DNA of 13,900 nt from CAYGFH01 sp964430295 (GTDB lineage Bacteria; Patescibacteriota; Microgenomatia; UBA10105; UBA927). This document shows, one piece after another, positions 5,814-12,941 of the stretch. The DNA lies in NCBI GenBank assembly GCA_964430295.1, contig CAYSEV010000035.1, forward strand, positions 1 through 13,900, read 5' to 3'. The stretch's first letter is position 1. Each line of letters starts with the position of its first letter. A model generated the notes under the pieces. It saw only the letters and a program-made list of their open reading frames with translations, was not told the DNA's origin and ran no database searches. The position numbers were made by a program, and so were the translations under genes.

Positions 5814-7172
5814 ATGATATACGACTCTATACTTGAACTTATCGGAAACACCCCACTTGTCCGTATCCGTTCTTTTCATAAAAATTCCCACGTACAGCTA
5901 TTAGCAAAACTTGAGTATCTCAATCCCGGTGGAAGCGTGAAAGACCGTATTGCTCCGGCAATGATAGATCGGGCAGAGAAGTCAGGAAAACTCAAAAAAG
6001 GCGGCACAATTGTTGAACCGACAAGCGGTAATACAGGAACAGGACTTGCAATGGTTGCTGCACTCCGGGGGTATAAAACAGTGTTTGTCATGCCTGACAA
6101 AATGAGTGATGAAAAACGAAACCTTCTTCGGGCATATGGGGCTAAAGTAGTTATAACGCCAACGGCTGTTATGGCTACTGATGAACGCAGTTATTACAAG
6201 GTATCAGATCGCCTTGCAAAGGAAATCCCCGGCGCTTATAAGCCTGATCAGTATCACAATTCGGCTAATCCTGATATTCACTATAGAACGACAGGTCCAG
6301 AAATATGGAGACAGACGAATGGAAAGGTTACCCATGTATTCTGCGGTATGGGAACAGGAGGCACTATTACTGGAATTGGCAAGTTTTTGAAAGAAAAAAA
6401 TCCGACTATTCAAATAATCGGTGTCGATCCTGAAGGATCTGTATATACGGCATACAAAAAAACAGGAAAATTTCCGGATCTCATGAAAACATATAAAGTA
6501 GAAGGCGTTGGAGAGGATTTTATTCCATCGACTATAGATTTTCAGTATATAGATGATGTTATACAAGTATCAGATAAAGACAGCTTTATGACTGCCCGTC
6601 GTCTTGCCAAACACGAGGGTATTTTGGCTGGTGGATCTTCTGGAATGGTACTCCATGCAGCTTCCTCATACGTCGCAACGCTCAAAAAAGGACTGGTCGT
6701 TATGATTTTCCCTGACAGCGGAAAATCATATCTTACAAAAATGTATTCAGATAATTGGATGCGGGAATTCGGGTTTTTAACTCCGGATTCAGCGCATGGA
6801 ATCGTGTCAGATGTACTGGCAAAGAAAAAAAGAGCACCGATGGTTTCAATTACCCCAAAAGACACAGTAGAAAAAGCTATTTCAGTTATGAAATCGACGG
6901 ATATTTCCCAAATGCCTGTTATTTTGGGTGGTAAAGTTCTGGGGAAAGTGACAGAACGCCAACTTCTTACCGGCCTCTATCACAAAAGTATAGGGCCTAC
7001 TAATCATATTTCTGCTGTTTATGATCCCGATGTGGTCACTGTTCCAGAGTCTGAATCACTGGATCATGTCGCAAATATCCTTGAGAAGGAAAATCTGGTC
7101 ATAGTAACAAATACCAAGGGAAAGGCGCTTGGAGTGATAACCCGTATTGATTTAATTGAGTTTTATTCATAA
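5814..7172 (+). CDS. cbs: Cystathionine beta-synthase with CBS-domain pair
   Basis: This PLP enzyme condenses homocysteine with serine to cystathionine, the first step of transsulfuration; related activities include H2S release from cysteine. The catalytic domain (about 1-325) has K43 in NPGGSVKDR as the PLP lysine, the substrate loop TSGNTG (70-75), the phosphate-binding GMGTGGTITG, PDQYHNSANPDIHY, which matches CBS better than cysteine synthase, and the C-terminal AGGSSGM. A regulatory CBS pair (about 335-452) follows, each half recognisable by phrases such as ISQMPVI and ALGVITRIDLI. The heme-binding N-terminus of animal CBS is absent. Homocysteine would come from the adenosylhomocysteinase two genes upstream. 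No cystathionine gamma-lyase is in the window. Cysteine synthase activity cannot be excluded, since the fold is shared, but the domain architecture and motif favour CBS. Confidence 0.9.
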   Translation: MIYDSILELIGNTPLVRIRSFHKNSHVQLLAKLEYLNPGGSVKDRIAPAMIDRAEKSGKLKKGGTIVEPTSGNTGTGLAMVAALRGYKTVFVMPDKMSDEKRNLLRAYGAKVVITPTAVMATDERSYYKVSDRLAKEIPGAYKPDQYHNSANPDIHYRTTGPEIWRQTNGKVTHVFCGMGTGGTITGIGKFLKEKNPTIQIIGVDPEGSVYTAYKKTGKFPDLMKTYKVEGVGEDFIPSTIDFQYIDDVIQVSDKDSFMTARRLAKHEGILAGGSSGMVLHAASSYVATLKKGLVVMIFPDSGKSYLTKMYSDNWMREFGFLTPDSAHGIVSDVLAKKKRAPMVSITPKDTVEKAISVMKSTDISQMPVILGGKVLGKVTERQLLTGLYHKSIGPTNHISAVYDPDVVTVPESESLDHVANILEKENLVIVTNTKGKALGVITRIDLIEFYS

Positions 7173-7289
7173 AATACGTATGCATTGTTTTGATAACCGT
7201 AGGGGTACGGTTGTACGATCGGTGTATATGCGCAGTGTCAAAATACACTACCATACAATATAAACTGGCCCGTTAGACTTTATATACGT
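7173..7289. other. Intergenic region with two dyads, no clear promoter
   Basis: AACCGT (7195-7200) pairs with ACGGTT (7207-7212) around 6 nt but has no T tract, so it is not an obvious terminator. GTGTAT (7222-7227) and ATACAC (7243-7248) form a second, longer-looped dyad. I see no convincing promoter and no Shine-Dalgarno before ATG 7290. None of the three repeat families of this window occurs here. Confidence 0.4.
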
Positions 7290-8087
7290 ATGAACAATCC
7301 AACGTTTATTCAGCTTATAACAGATTATGGTGTCGGTGATCCGGCATTTGGAGAAGTGATTCAAAAGTTACAAATGCTCTCAGGCGGAGTACAAATCTTC
7401 CCAACTGCGGTTCCTTCTTTTAATACCATTGCCACCGGATTTTGGACACATCAGTACGCAATGGTCAATCCATTCCCGGAAATGATTATTTACACAAATA
7501 CAGCCCCACGCAAAGATAATGCTGAAAAGCGAAAAGACAATGAGGGGGAAAAACTTGTCTATGCGCAGCTTAAAAATGGTGCCAAAATAGTTGGTGTGAA
7601 TGCCGGATATTGTTTTTCGTTCGTAAAGCATGAAATAAAAACTCTTTATGCAGTAAAGGTTGCCAATAAGGGCTCTCAGTTTAGATCCCGGGATTTTTAT
7701 CCTGAAGCGGTCATCGGCATTGCACGGGGTGATGATACGTTTATCGGGGAAAAAATGGATATAAAATCAATTCCTGAAATACCGGAAAATCGTATAGCAT
7801 GGGTAGACGGATATGGCAATATAAAAACCACCACACGTCAGAGTCAGGTGGAAGGGAAATATAAACCGGGTCAGCCACTACTCGTATCTCTCGGCAGTAT
7901 GAAGCGAACCGCATTTTTCTCTGATGGTACGTTCAGTGTCCGCGAAGGAGAACTCGCCTTCGCACCGGGATCTTCAGGCGGCCAGGATCGTTGCATGGAA
8001 CTCTTCCTTCGAGGATTATCTGCATGGAAGGAACTTGGTAAACCAACCGGGGAAGAATCGCTGACTATTGAAGAGTTTGAGGAGTAA
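7290..8087 (+). CDS. Divergent homologue of SAM hydroxide adenosyltransferase (DUF62)
   Basis: The 265-residue protein aligns by eye with the DUF62/SAM hydroxide adenosyltransferase family, whose members convert SAM and water into adenosine and methionine and are related to fluorinase. Shared landmarks are the N-terminal ITDYGVGDPAFGEVI (10-24), FRSRDFYPEAVIGIARGD (131-148) matching the family's FHGRD-F-P block, WVDGYGNIKTTT (171-182) matching the start of the C-terminal domain, and a final GSSGG segment. The family's Asp-Arg-His active-site triad seems lost: the VDPGVG aspartate corresponds to N70 in YTNTAPRK and the FHGRD histidine to R132; GPDNG is GVNAG (102-106). The insert around 74-87 is rich in Lys, Arg and Glu. 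It follows CBS after 117 bp in a SAM/SAH-related run, which supports a nucleoside role. Family membership is probable; classical activity is doubtful. Confidence 0.65.
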   Translation: MNNPTFIQLITDYGVGDPAFGEVIQKLQMLSGGVQIFPTAVPSFNTIATGFWTHQYAMVNPFPEMIIYTNTAPRKDNAEKRKDNEGEKLVYAQLKNGAKIVGVNAGYCFSFVKHEIKTLYAVKVANKGSQFRSRDFYPEAVIGIARGDDTFIGEKMDIKSIPEIPENRIAWVDGYGNIKTTTRQSQVEGKYKPGQPLLVSLGSMKRTAFFSDGTFSVREGELAFAPGSSGGQDRCMELFLRGLSAWKELGKPTGEESLTIEEFEE

Positions 8088-8095
8088 TACATGAC

Positions 8096-8180
8096 TGTCA
8101 TTCTCTTGAGGTGAGAATCCTGTCGTGAAGGATCCCCGACTCGTCTCGATTCAGCGAAGCGAGTTAGGTCGGGGAGGACA
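8096..8180. repeat. Two-hairpin intergenic element, copy 3 (extended)
   Basis: This 85-bp copy begins TGTCAT (8096-8101) and ends AGGACA (8175-8180), where the other copies read ATGACA. The left hairpin pairs ATTCTC (8100-8105) with GAGAAT (8113-8118). The right one is long: TCCCCGAC (8133-8140) with GTCGGGGA (8168-8175), and inside it CTCG (8145-8148) with CGAG (8160-8163) and TTC/GAA closing an AGC loop. It starts 8 nt after the DUF62-like stop and ends 3 nt before the aminotransferase ATG. Confidence 0.75.
8171..8177 (+). promoter_or_regulatory. Shine-Dalgarno inside the repeat hairpin arm
   Basis: GGGGAGG (8171-8177) lies 6 nt before ATG 8184 and is the strongest ribosome-binding site in the window. 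Its first five bases are the 3' strand of the repeat stem, so folding of the hairpin would partly hide it. Confidence 0.7.
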
Positions 8181-8183
8181 ATT

Positions 8184-9398
8184 ATGATGCAAACATCAAC
8201 CAGACTGAAAAACGTTCCCGCATCTCCTATACGTAAGCTTGTGCCATTTGCTCAGGCAGCAAAAAAAGATGGGGTAAAGGTCTATCACTTAAATATTGGT
8301 GATCCGGATATAGAAACACCAAAGCCGATGATGGATGTATTAGCCAATTGGACGATTAATCCCATTGGGTATAGTCTTTCTCAAGGTGAGCCTGCGTTTC
8401 TGGAATCTCTCAAATCCTATTATCATGGGCTTGGAGCAACATTTTTGGACATTTCAAATATTCAAGTCACAAGCGGTGGATCAGAAGCAATTTCTATGGC
8501 ATTATTTGCTATCTGCGAGCCTGGTGACGAGGTTATCGTCTTTGAGCCGTTTTATGCAAATTACAATACCTATGCAGTTGTTAATGGTGTGAAACTTGTT
8601 CCGATTCTTACCACCATACATGACGGTTTTCATTTACCAGATAAAAAGACTATAACATCGCATATCACACCAAAAACCAAAGCGATTCTTATTTGCACAC
8701 CAAATAATCCGACGGGAACTGTATTCACAAAAGAGGAAATGGACCTGTTGGTTGAGATTGTGAAAGAACATCATCTTTATTTCCTTACCGATGAAGTATA
8801 CAGAGAATTTACGTATGATGGGCTGTTGCAAACCTCACTTCTTTCCTATATGGAGCAGATACCTGAACAGGCAATTATGTTGGACAGCATGTCCAAACGA
8901 TACAATCTTTGTGGCGCAAGGCTTGGTGCACTGGTTTCACTCAATGCTGATGTGATGTCCGGAGTACTGCGGGTTGCTCAAGGGAGGTTATCATCGGGAA
9001 TTATAGATCAGCAGGTTGCAGCCAAGCTGACAGACGTTTCACCGGTGTGGATGAAACAAACGCATGATGAATGGGCAAAGCGACGTGAGGTATTGTATAG
9101 CGGTCTTAAAGATATAGCCGGTGTCACGATCCCAAAGCCGGAAGGCGCGTTTTATAGCATTGTTGGACTACCGGTAGAGGACAGTGAGGATTTTGCAAAG
9201 TGGCTGTTAACGGATTTTCGTGATCCTTCGCCAAGCACAGGGCAATTGGAAACAGTAATGGTTGCTCCTGCCGGTGGTTTTTATGCCACAAAAGGATTGG
9301 GAAAGCAGGAAGTTCGCATAGCATACGTATTAAATACGACAGATCTTGGCCGCTGCGTGGAGCTTCTTAAAAAAGCCCTCGAACAGTATAAGCGATAA
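8184..9398 (+). CDS. Class I/II PLP-dependent aminotransferase
   Basis: This 404-residue fold-type I enzyme transfers an amino group between an amino acid and a 2-oxo acid. Expected residues are in place: TSGGSEA (96-102) for PLP phosphate, N175 in CTPNNPTG, D203 and Y206 in TDEVY, the PLP lysine K238 in DSMSKRYN, R246 in GARLG, and R378 in EVRIAYVL, the arginine that binds the substrate alpha-carboxylate. These resemble archaeal-type aspartate or aromatic aminotransferases. The MalY/PatB type of C-S lyase shares the fold, but the NNPTG form (rather than NPHNPTG) favours transamination. The start is ATG 8184, with ATG 8187 as an alternative, set by GGGGAGG. Upstream lies the SAH/sulfur group; downstream, after a 7-bp tandem repeat, the HAD gene. 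The amino-acid substrate cannot be told from sequence. Confidence 0.9.
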   Translation: MMQTSTRLKNVPASPIRKLVPFAQAAKKDGVKVYHLNIGDPDIETPKPMMDVLANWTINPIGYSLSQGEPAFLESLKSYYHGLGATFLDISNIQVTSGGSEAISMALFAICEPGDEVIVFEPFYANYNTYAVVNGVKLVPILTTIHDGFHLPDKKTITSHITPKTKAILICTPNNPTGTVFTKEEMDLLVEIVKEHHLYFLTDEVYREFTYDGLLQTSLLSYMEQIPEQAIMLDSMSKRYNLCGARLGALVSLNADVMSGVLRVAQGRLSSGIIDQQVAAKLTDVSPVWMKQTHDEWAKRREVLYSGLKDIAGVTIPKPEGAFYSIVGLPVEDSEDFAKWLLTDFRDPSPSTGQLETVMVAPAGGFYATKGLGKQEVRIAYVLNTTDLGRCVELLKKALEQYKR

Positions 9399-9478
9399 CC
9401 TAGTTCCGAGCTGGTAAAGTACTAAGTTCTAAGGAAATTTATAACCTAGAACTTAGAACCTAGAACCTAGAACTTACA
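9399..9478. repeat. 7-bp tandem repeat with inverted arm
   Basis: Five heptads (ACCTAGA, ACTTAGA, ACCTAGA, ACCTAGA, ACTTACA) run from 9444 to 9478. CTAAGTTCTAAGG (9422-9434) is nearly the inverse of CCTAGAACTTAG (9445-9456), one base bulged, so a hairpin with a loop of about 10 nt can form. CCTAGTTCC (9399-9407) is another inverse fragment, directly after the aminotransferase stop. The block fills nearly the whole 85-bp gap and ends 5 nt before the HAD start. Confidence 0.8.
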
Positions 9479-9483
9479 ATAGT

Positions 9484-10203
9484 ATGAATTCCAAACTTAT
9501 TCTCTTTGATATTGATGGTACACTCACATATCATGTTGGTCCACGAAGATGGGAAGATCAATATTCATATGGGTTAAAGGTCGCATACGGATTGGATATC
9601 AATGAAGATTTCGGGAAATATAACGGTAATGTTGAATGGCAGATGGCATGGGATATTCTACGAACACATGGAGTTTCTGAAGAAACATTTAGAAATAAGT
9701 ATGAAATCTATTTACATGCAATGTATGAACATCTCGTAGAGTGGAGTCATAGGGGAGAAGTGTTTCAGGCAATTCCCGATGCCAAACAATTGGTAACTCT
9801 CCTTAAAGAAACATCGCCACATATTGTGCGTGGGGTGCTAACCGGCAATGCAAAAAAAATTGCTATATGGAAGCTTGAACACGCAGGATATGGCGGGTAT
9901 TTTCAATTTGGCATGTACGGAGATGATGCGACCAATCGAATAGAATTGGCAAAAAGGGTTTTTGAATCAGCTAAAAAAGGGTTAGGTCGTGATTTTTTGC
10001 CATCAGATATTATTGTTATCGGAGACACTGTCCACGATATTCGCTGCGGAAAAGCAATTGGAGCTGTTACGGTTGGGGTGACAACAGGCATGCATGGTGA
10101 CAAAGATACATTGTTAGCGGAGCACGCAGATTATGTAGTAGATTCTCTGATGGATGTTAGAATCCTTCATCTGTTTAACCTCCATCATACCGAAAGATCG
10201 TAA
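9484..10203 (+). CDS. HAD-superfamily hydrolase
   Basis: This 239-residue protein is a haloacid-dehalogenase-fold phosphatase. Motif I is DIDGTL (9-14) with nucleophile D9 and general acid D11; motif II is T120 in LTGN; motif IV is GDTVHD (180-185) with D181 and D185 for magnesium. A helical cap (about 18-95) lies between motif I and the core, as in subfamily I phosphoglycolate phosphatase and beta-phosphoglucomutase relatives. Substrate is unknown; small phosphate esters such as phosphoglycolate, nucleotides or sugar phosphates are typical. No Shine-Dalgarno precedes the ATG, only the heptad repeat. Its last 29 bp overlap the end of the convergent membrane-protein gene, with no terminator visible between them. 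Confidence 0.85.
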   Translation: MNSKLILFDIDGTLTYHVGPRRWEDQYSYGLKVAYGLDINEDFGKYNGNVEWQMAWDILRTHGVSEETFRNKYEIYLHAMYEHLVEWSHRGEVFQAIPDAKQLVTLLKETSPHIVRGVLTGNAKKIAIWKLEHAGYGGYFQFGMYGDDATNRIELAKRVFESAKKGLGRDFLPSDIIVIGDTVHDIRCGKAIGAVTVGVTTGMHGDKDTLLAEHADYVVDSLMDVRILHLFNLHHTERS

Positions 10204-11869
10204 CCATAGGGTTTTCATATATTACCTGCAAAAACGGATAGTATATTTTTAAATCTGCTGTTACTCCCTCATAGGTTGTCGCGAATACGTATCGGATATT
10301 GTTACTTTTCAGAAAATCTCTGGTTTCTTTTCCGTCTGTCCATTCAAAAAAGAATTTACTTGAATTATTATCACGAGTTTTTGCTCTATATGTTGTCAGT
10401 GAATGTCCACTGTACGATCTCTTTCCTGTGAGACCGGGTATCATCAAATCTATAGATGTTGCAGACGATGCTATTACGTTTCCACTCTCTTTTGCGCTTC
10501 GAAGAAACATAAGACCGTCATATAGATCATGGGGGATATATGCAAAATGCAGTAATGGCTCGGTAAGAGGCTGAAACTGGTTATTCCATGATCTAAAAAA
10601 TGATATCAGGTTTATGGTAATGTATATGGTAACTATATATGCATATACATGTTTTATAGGTATACTGCGTGAAAGAATCATAATTGCATACAGCACACAG
10701 ACACTGTTAAACATATATATTGCAGGAAATAAAAATCGAAATCCAGGAACATGCATGTGAAATGCCAATGGCAATACGTATCCGGCAAGGGCAATCAAAA
10801 GCCCAATAATAATATATTGTTGGTAAAGCGTCTTTCTCCGTCTTAATATAAGAAATACCAAACCAGCAATTCCAAACGGCAGTTGTAACCCAAAGCTTTT
10901 CAGATAATTCCACAGCCCTATGTTACGCATCTGGATAAAATACTGGCTTATATCCCATTCATTTGCTGCCTTATATACCGGATCTATCTGCACATACCCT
11001 ATGTAGATCCATCCGACACCCGCACAAATCACTAAAAGCAGCAACATATATCCATATGATTTAGGTGTTCGAAAAAGAGTAGCTTTATTCCATAGCATCA
11101 GAATCCCTATTGATAAAGGAATCATCACTGCAATAACGGGATCTCCAACAATCAGAAGGCTCATAGCAAGACAGATCAACACAACACTCATAGGGTGTAC
11201 ATGACTGGTAGCCAGAAGAGTGCGAATTGATAGAGTCTGACGAGGGTGAGACAGTTCTTTTTCCAATATACGAAGTAAATATAAAGTTAATACTACGAAT
11301 AAAAAATTTGTGAGCATACCATTCGGTGAGGTTCCAAATCGTGCAAGTACGCGGTTAGCACTCCGAAATACATCATAGGTTCTCTGTAACTGTATGACAC
11401 CTTCCTGTACAGAAATATTAGGTAACGATGTAGAACACAGGAATATAAGAAATGCCGTGAGTTGTGATGGAAATTTTTTTGTAAATAACTTAGCAATAAA
11501 AAAATAGCTAGAGAGTATAAAGAGAAATTTAAACGCTAACCCAAAGAAATTATATGCATCGTACGGTTCAAGATGAAAGAGTCCTCCTATTTTCCCTAGT
11601 AGAATATGATTAAAATAGATAATTGTAGCTGGGAAACGTTCAGGCGCAAATCTGTTTCGTGTAAGCCAGTTTCCTTCTTTTCCCTGATAAAACTGGTCCA
11701 TATAATAATAAAAATCCTCAAAATACGCAGTCATGCCAATAAATACATGATTAGCAGGTTTGTATCGAAGTTGGGAAAAATAAATAGGGGAAGTAAAATA
11801 TACCGCAAGAAGAGTGACAACTATAAGCATGAACGTATTTTGAATAGTTTTTTTTATAGCAATATTCAT
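10175..11869 (-). CDS. Multi-pass membrane protein, GT-C glycosyltransferase-like
   Basis: This 564-residue protein is the only minus-strand gene here. It has a membrane segment near the N-terminus (about 11-28), roughly 10 to 12 hydrophobic segments up to about residue 426, and a soluble C-terminal domain (about 427-564). The first loop has the acidic pair E51-D52 in YFEDFYYYMDQFYQG (49-63), followed by GNWLTRNRFAPE (66-77). An acidic motif in the first outer loop, many membrane helices and an outer tail are the hallmarks of GT-C lipid-linked-sugar glycosyltransferases. The tail has PGLTGKRSYSGHS (478-490), a motif type I associate with such membrane proteins. A role in cell-surface glycosylation would follow, but there is no surface-polysaccharide gene nearby. 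It is transcribed away from the PRPP synthetase gene. The membrane topology is sure; the glycosyltransferase call is an inference. Confidence 0.7.
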   Translation of the reverse strand: MNIAIKKTIQNTFMLIVVTLLAVYFTSPIYFSQLRYKPANHVFIGMTAYFEDFYYYMDQFYQGKEGNWLTRNRFAPERFPATIIYFNHILLGKIGGLFHLEPYDAYNFFGLAFKFLFILSSYFFIAKLFTKKFPSQLTAFLIFLCSTSLPNISVQEGVIQLQRTYDVFRSANRVLARFGTSPNGMLTNFLFVVLTLYLLRILEKELSHPRQTLSIRTLLATSHVHPMSVVLICLAMSLLIVGDPVIAVMIPLSIGILMLWNKATLFRTPKSYGYMLLLLVICAGVGWIYIGYVQIDPVYKAANEWDISQYFIQMRNIGLWNYLKSFGLQLPFGIAGLVFLILRRRKTLYQQYIIIGLLIALAGYVLPLAFHMHVPGFRFLFPAIYMFNSVCVLYAIMILSRSIPIKHVYAYIVTIYITINLISFFRSWNNQFQPLTEPLLHFAYIPHDLYDGLMFLRSAKESGNVIASSATSIDLMIPGLTGKRSYSGHSLTTYRAKTRDNNSSKFFFEWTDGKETRDFLKSNNIRYVFATTYEGVTADLKIYYPFLQVIYENPMVTIFRYDGG

Positions 11870-11902
11870 TAGAGTAATATGTTAGAGAAACAAGTGGTCT
11901 CA

Positions 11903-11908
11903 ATTATA
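11903..11908 (-). promoter_or_regulatory. Candidate -10 box for the membrane protein gene
   Basis: Read on the minus strand this is a perfect TATAAT, about 33 nt before the ATG. No good -35 is visible at the right distance, so it is a tentative call. Confidence 0.35.
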
Positions 11909-11962
11909 CAGAAGTAATCTGAAAAAAATAGACACGAAAGAATGATAAAAAAATGGAATATA

Positions 11963-11990
11963 TTGCAATTTTTATAAATTGCGCCATAAT
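11963..11990 (+). promoter_or_regulatory. Candidate promoter with overlapping palindrome, PRPP synthetase gene
   Basis: TTGCAA (11963-11968, 4 of 6 consensus) and CATAAT (11985-11990, 5 of 6) are 16 bp apart, 24 nt before the start codon. A perfect dyad, GCAATTT (11965-11971) and AAATTGC (11976-11982) around 4 nt, overlaps the -35 and the spacer, as a repressor operator would. Regulation is inferred. Confidence 0.45.
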
Positions 11991-12014
11991 GATTACTATT
12001 CACAGACAAACTGT

Positions 12015-12929
12015 ATGAAAGATTATATTTTATTTTCAGGCTCCAGTAATTTACCACTTGCACATGAAATTGCTCATATATTGAATATCTCACTCGGAAA
12101 TGTTGAACTTACGCGATTTGCGGATGGTGAAATGCGTCCATGGATACAGGATGATATTCGGGATAAAACAGTTGTTGTGCTCCAATCACTTTCATATCCG
12201 ATGGACGAACATATTATGGAATTGGTCCTCTTGGGAGATGCAATTCGCCGCTGTGCCCCTAAACAGGTTATATCTGTTATCCCGTATATGGGGTATTCAA
12301 GACAGGATAAACTACATCGTATCGGAGAACCTGTGTCTGCACGAGTTATAGCGGAATTTATTCAGACATCACGGTTTGATGAGATTATTGCAACAGACTT
12401 ACATAATGATGCTATTGTCGGTTTTTTCCGCATTCCGGTTACACACGTATCAGCACTTACGACGCTTGCAGATGAAGTAAAAAAAATGAATATACAAAAC
12501 GGCATTGTGATAGCTCCTGACGTCGGTGGGGTAAAGCGTGCTCGCAATATGGCCTATTTATTGGATATGCCTATGGTTGTTATGGAAAAACGACGATTTC
12601 TAGATAAACATGACACAAGTGAAGCATATCAGATTATCGGAGATGTGAATGATAAAACGGCTATCATTGTCGATGATATTATTTCAACAGGGGGTACAAT
12701 CGCTCATGCCGCAGTGTCTTTAAAAGAAGCGGGTGCTACAAGCGTTGTTGTTGCTGCCACACATGGCGTTCTCGCAGGTGAAGCTGTGGAAAAATTATCA
12801 CATGCACCTATAGACAGTGTAATAGTGACAAATTCCATAAATCTCGCTGGAGATAAGAAGTTTGCGAAATTACACACTGTTTCAATCGCTCCACTACTGG
12901 CGGGAGCAATCTCGACGTTAGTGAGATAA
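12015..12929 (+). CDS. prs: Ribose-phosphate pyrophosphokinase (PRPP synthetase)
   Basis: The enzyme transfers pyrophosphate from ATP to ribose 5-phosphate, making PRPP for nucleotide synthesis and salvage. In its 304 residues are FADGEM (35-40), the ATP loop PYMGYSRQDK (90-99) with R96-Q97-D98, DLHNDAIVGFF (128-138) with the metal-binding H130, APDVGGVKRA (167-176) and the PRPP-binding VDDIISTGGT (219-228). Length is slightly under the usual 310-320. ATG 12015 starts the conserved sequence (KDYILFSGSSN); an in-frame extension to 11979 would overlap the promoter. There is no Shine-Dalgarno. The recR start follows 12 nt after the stop, so the two are probably cotranscribed. AMP from the adenosine kinase and PRPP are both purine-salvage metabolites, but no direct link is shown. 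Confidence 0.95.
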   Translation: MKDYILFSGSSNLPLAHEIAHILNISLGNVELTRFADGEMRPWIQDDIRDKTVVVLQSLSYPMDEHIMELVLLGDAIRRCAPKQVISVIPYMGYSRQDKLHRIGEPVSARVIAEFIQTSRFDEIIATDLHNDAIVGFFRIPVTHVSALTTLADEVKKMNIQNGIVIAPDVGGVKRARNMAYLLDMPMVVMEKRRFLDKHDTSEAYQIIGDVNDKTAIIVDDIISTGGTIAHAAVSLKEAGATSVVVAATHGVLAGEAVEKLSHAPIDSVIVTNSINLAGDKKFAKLHTVSIAPLLAGAISTLVR

Positions 12930-12941
12930 CACACCGTAGTC

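Noticed and set aside
6204..6566. Long minus-strand open frame inside the CBS gene
   Set aside because: It lies wholly within a well-supported gene, has an unlikely composition and no recognisable motif; the same applies to other antisense frames in the window.
7195..7212. Terminator after CBS
   Set aside because: The AACCGT/ACGGTT stem is short and no T tract follows.
8184..9398. MalY/PatB-type C-S lyase that would complete transsulfuration
   Set aside because: The motif is CTPNNPTG and the remaining residues fit a standard aminotransferase; nothing specific to C-S lyases was seen.
11979..12014. In-frame N-terminal extension of PRPP synthetase
   Set aside because: The 12 extra residues overlap the candidate promoter, and PRPP synthetases begin near KDYILFSGSSN.
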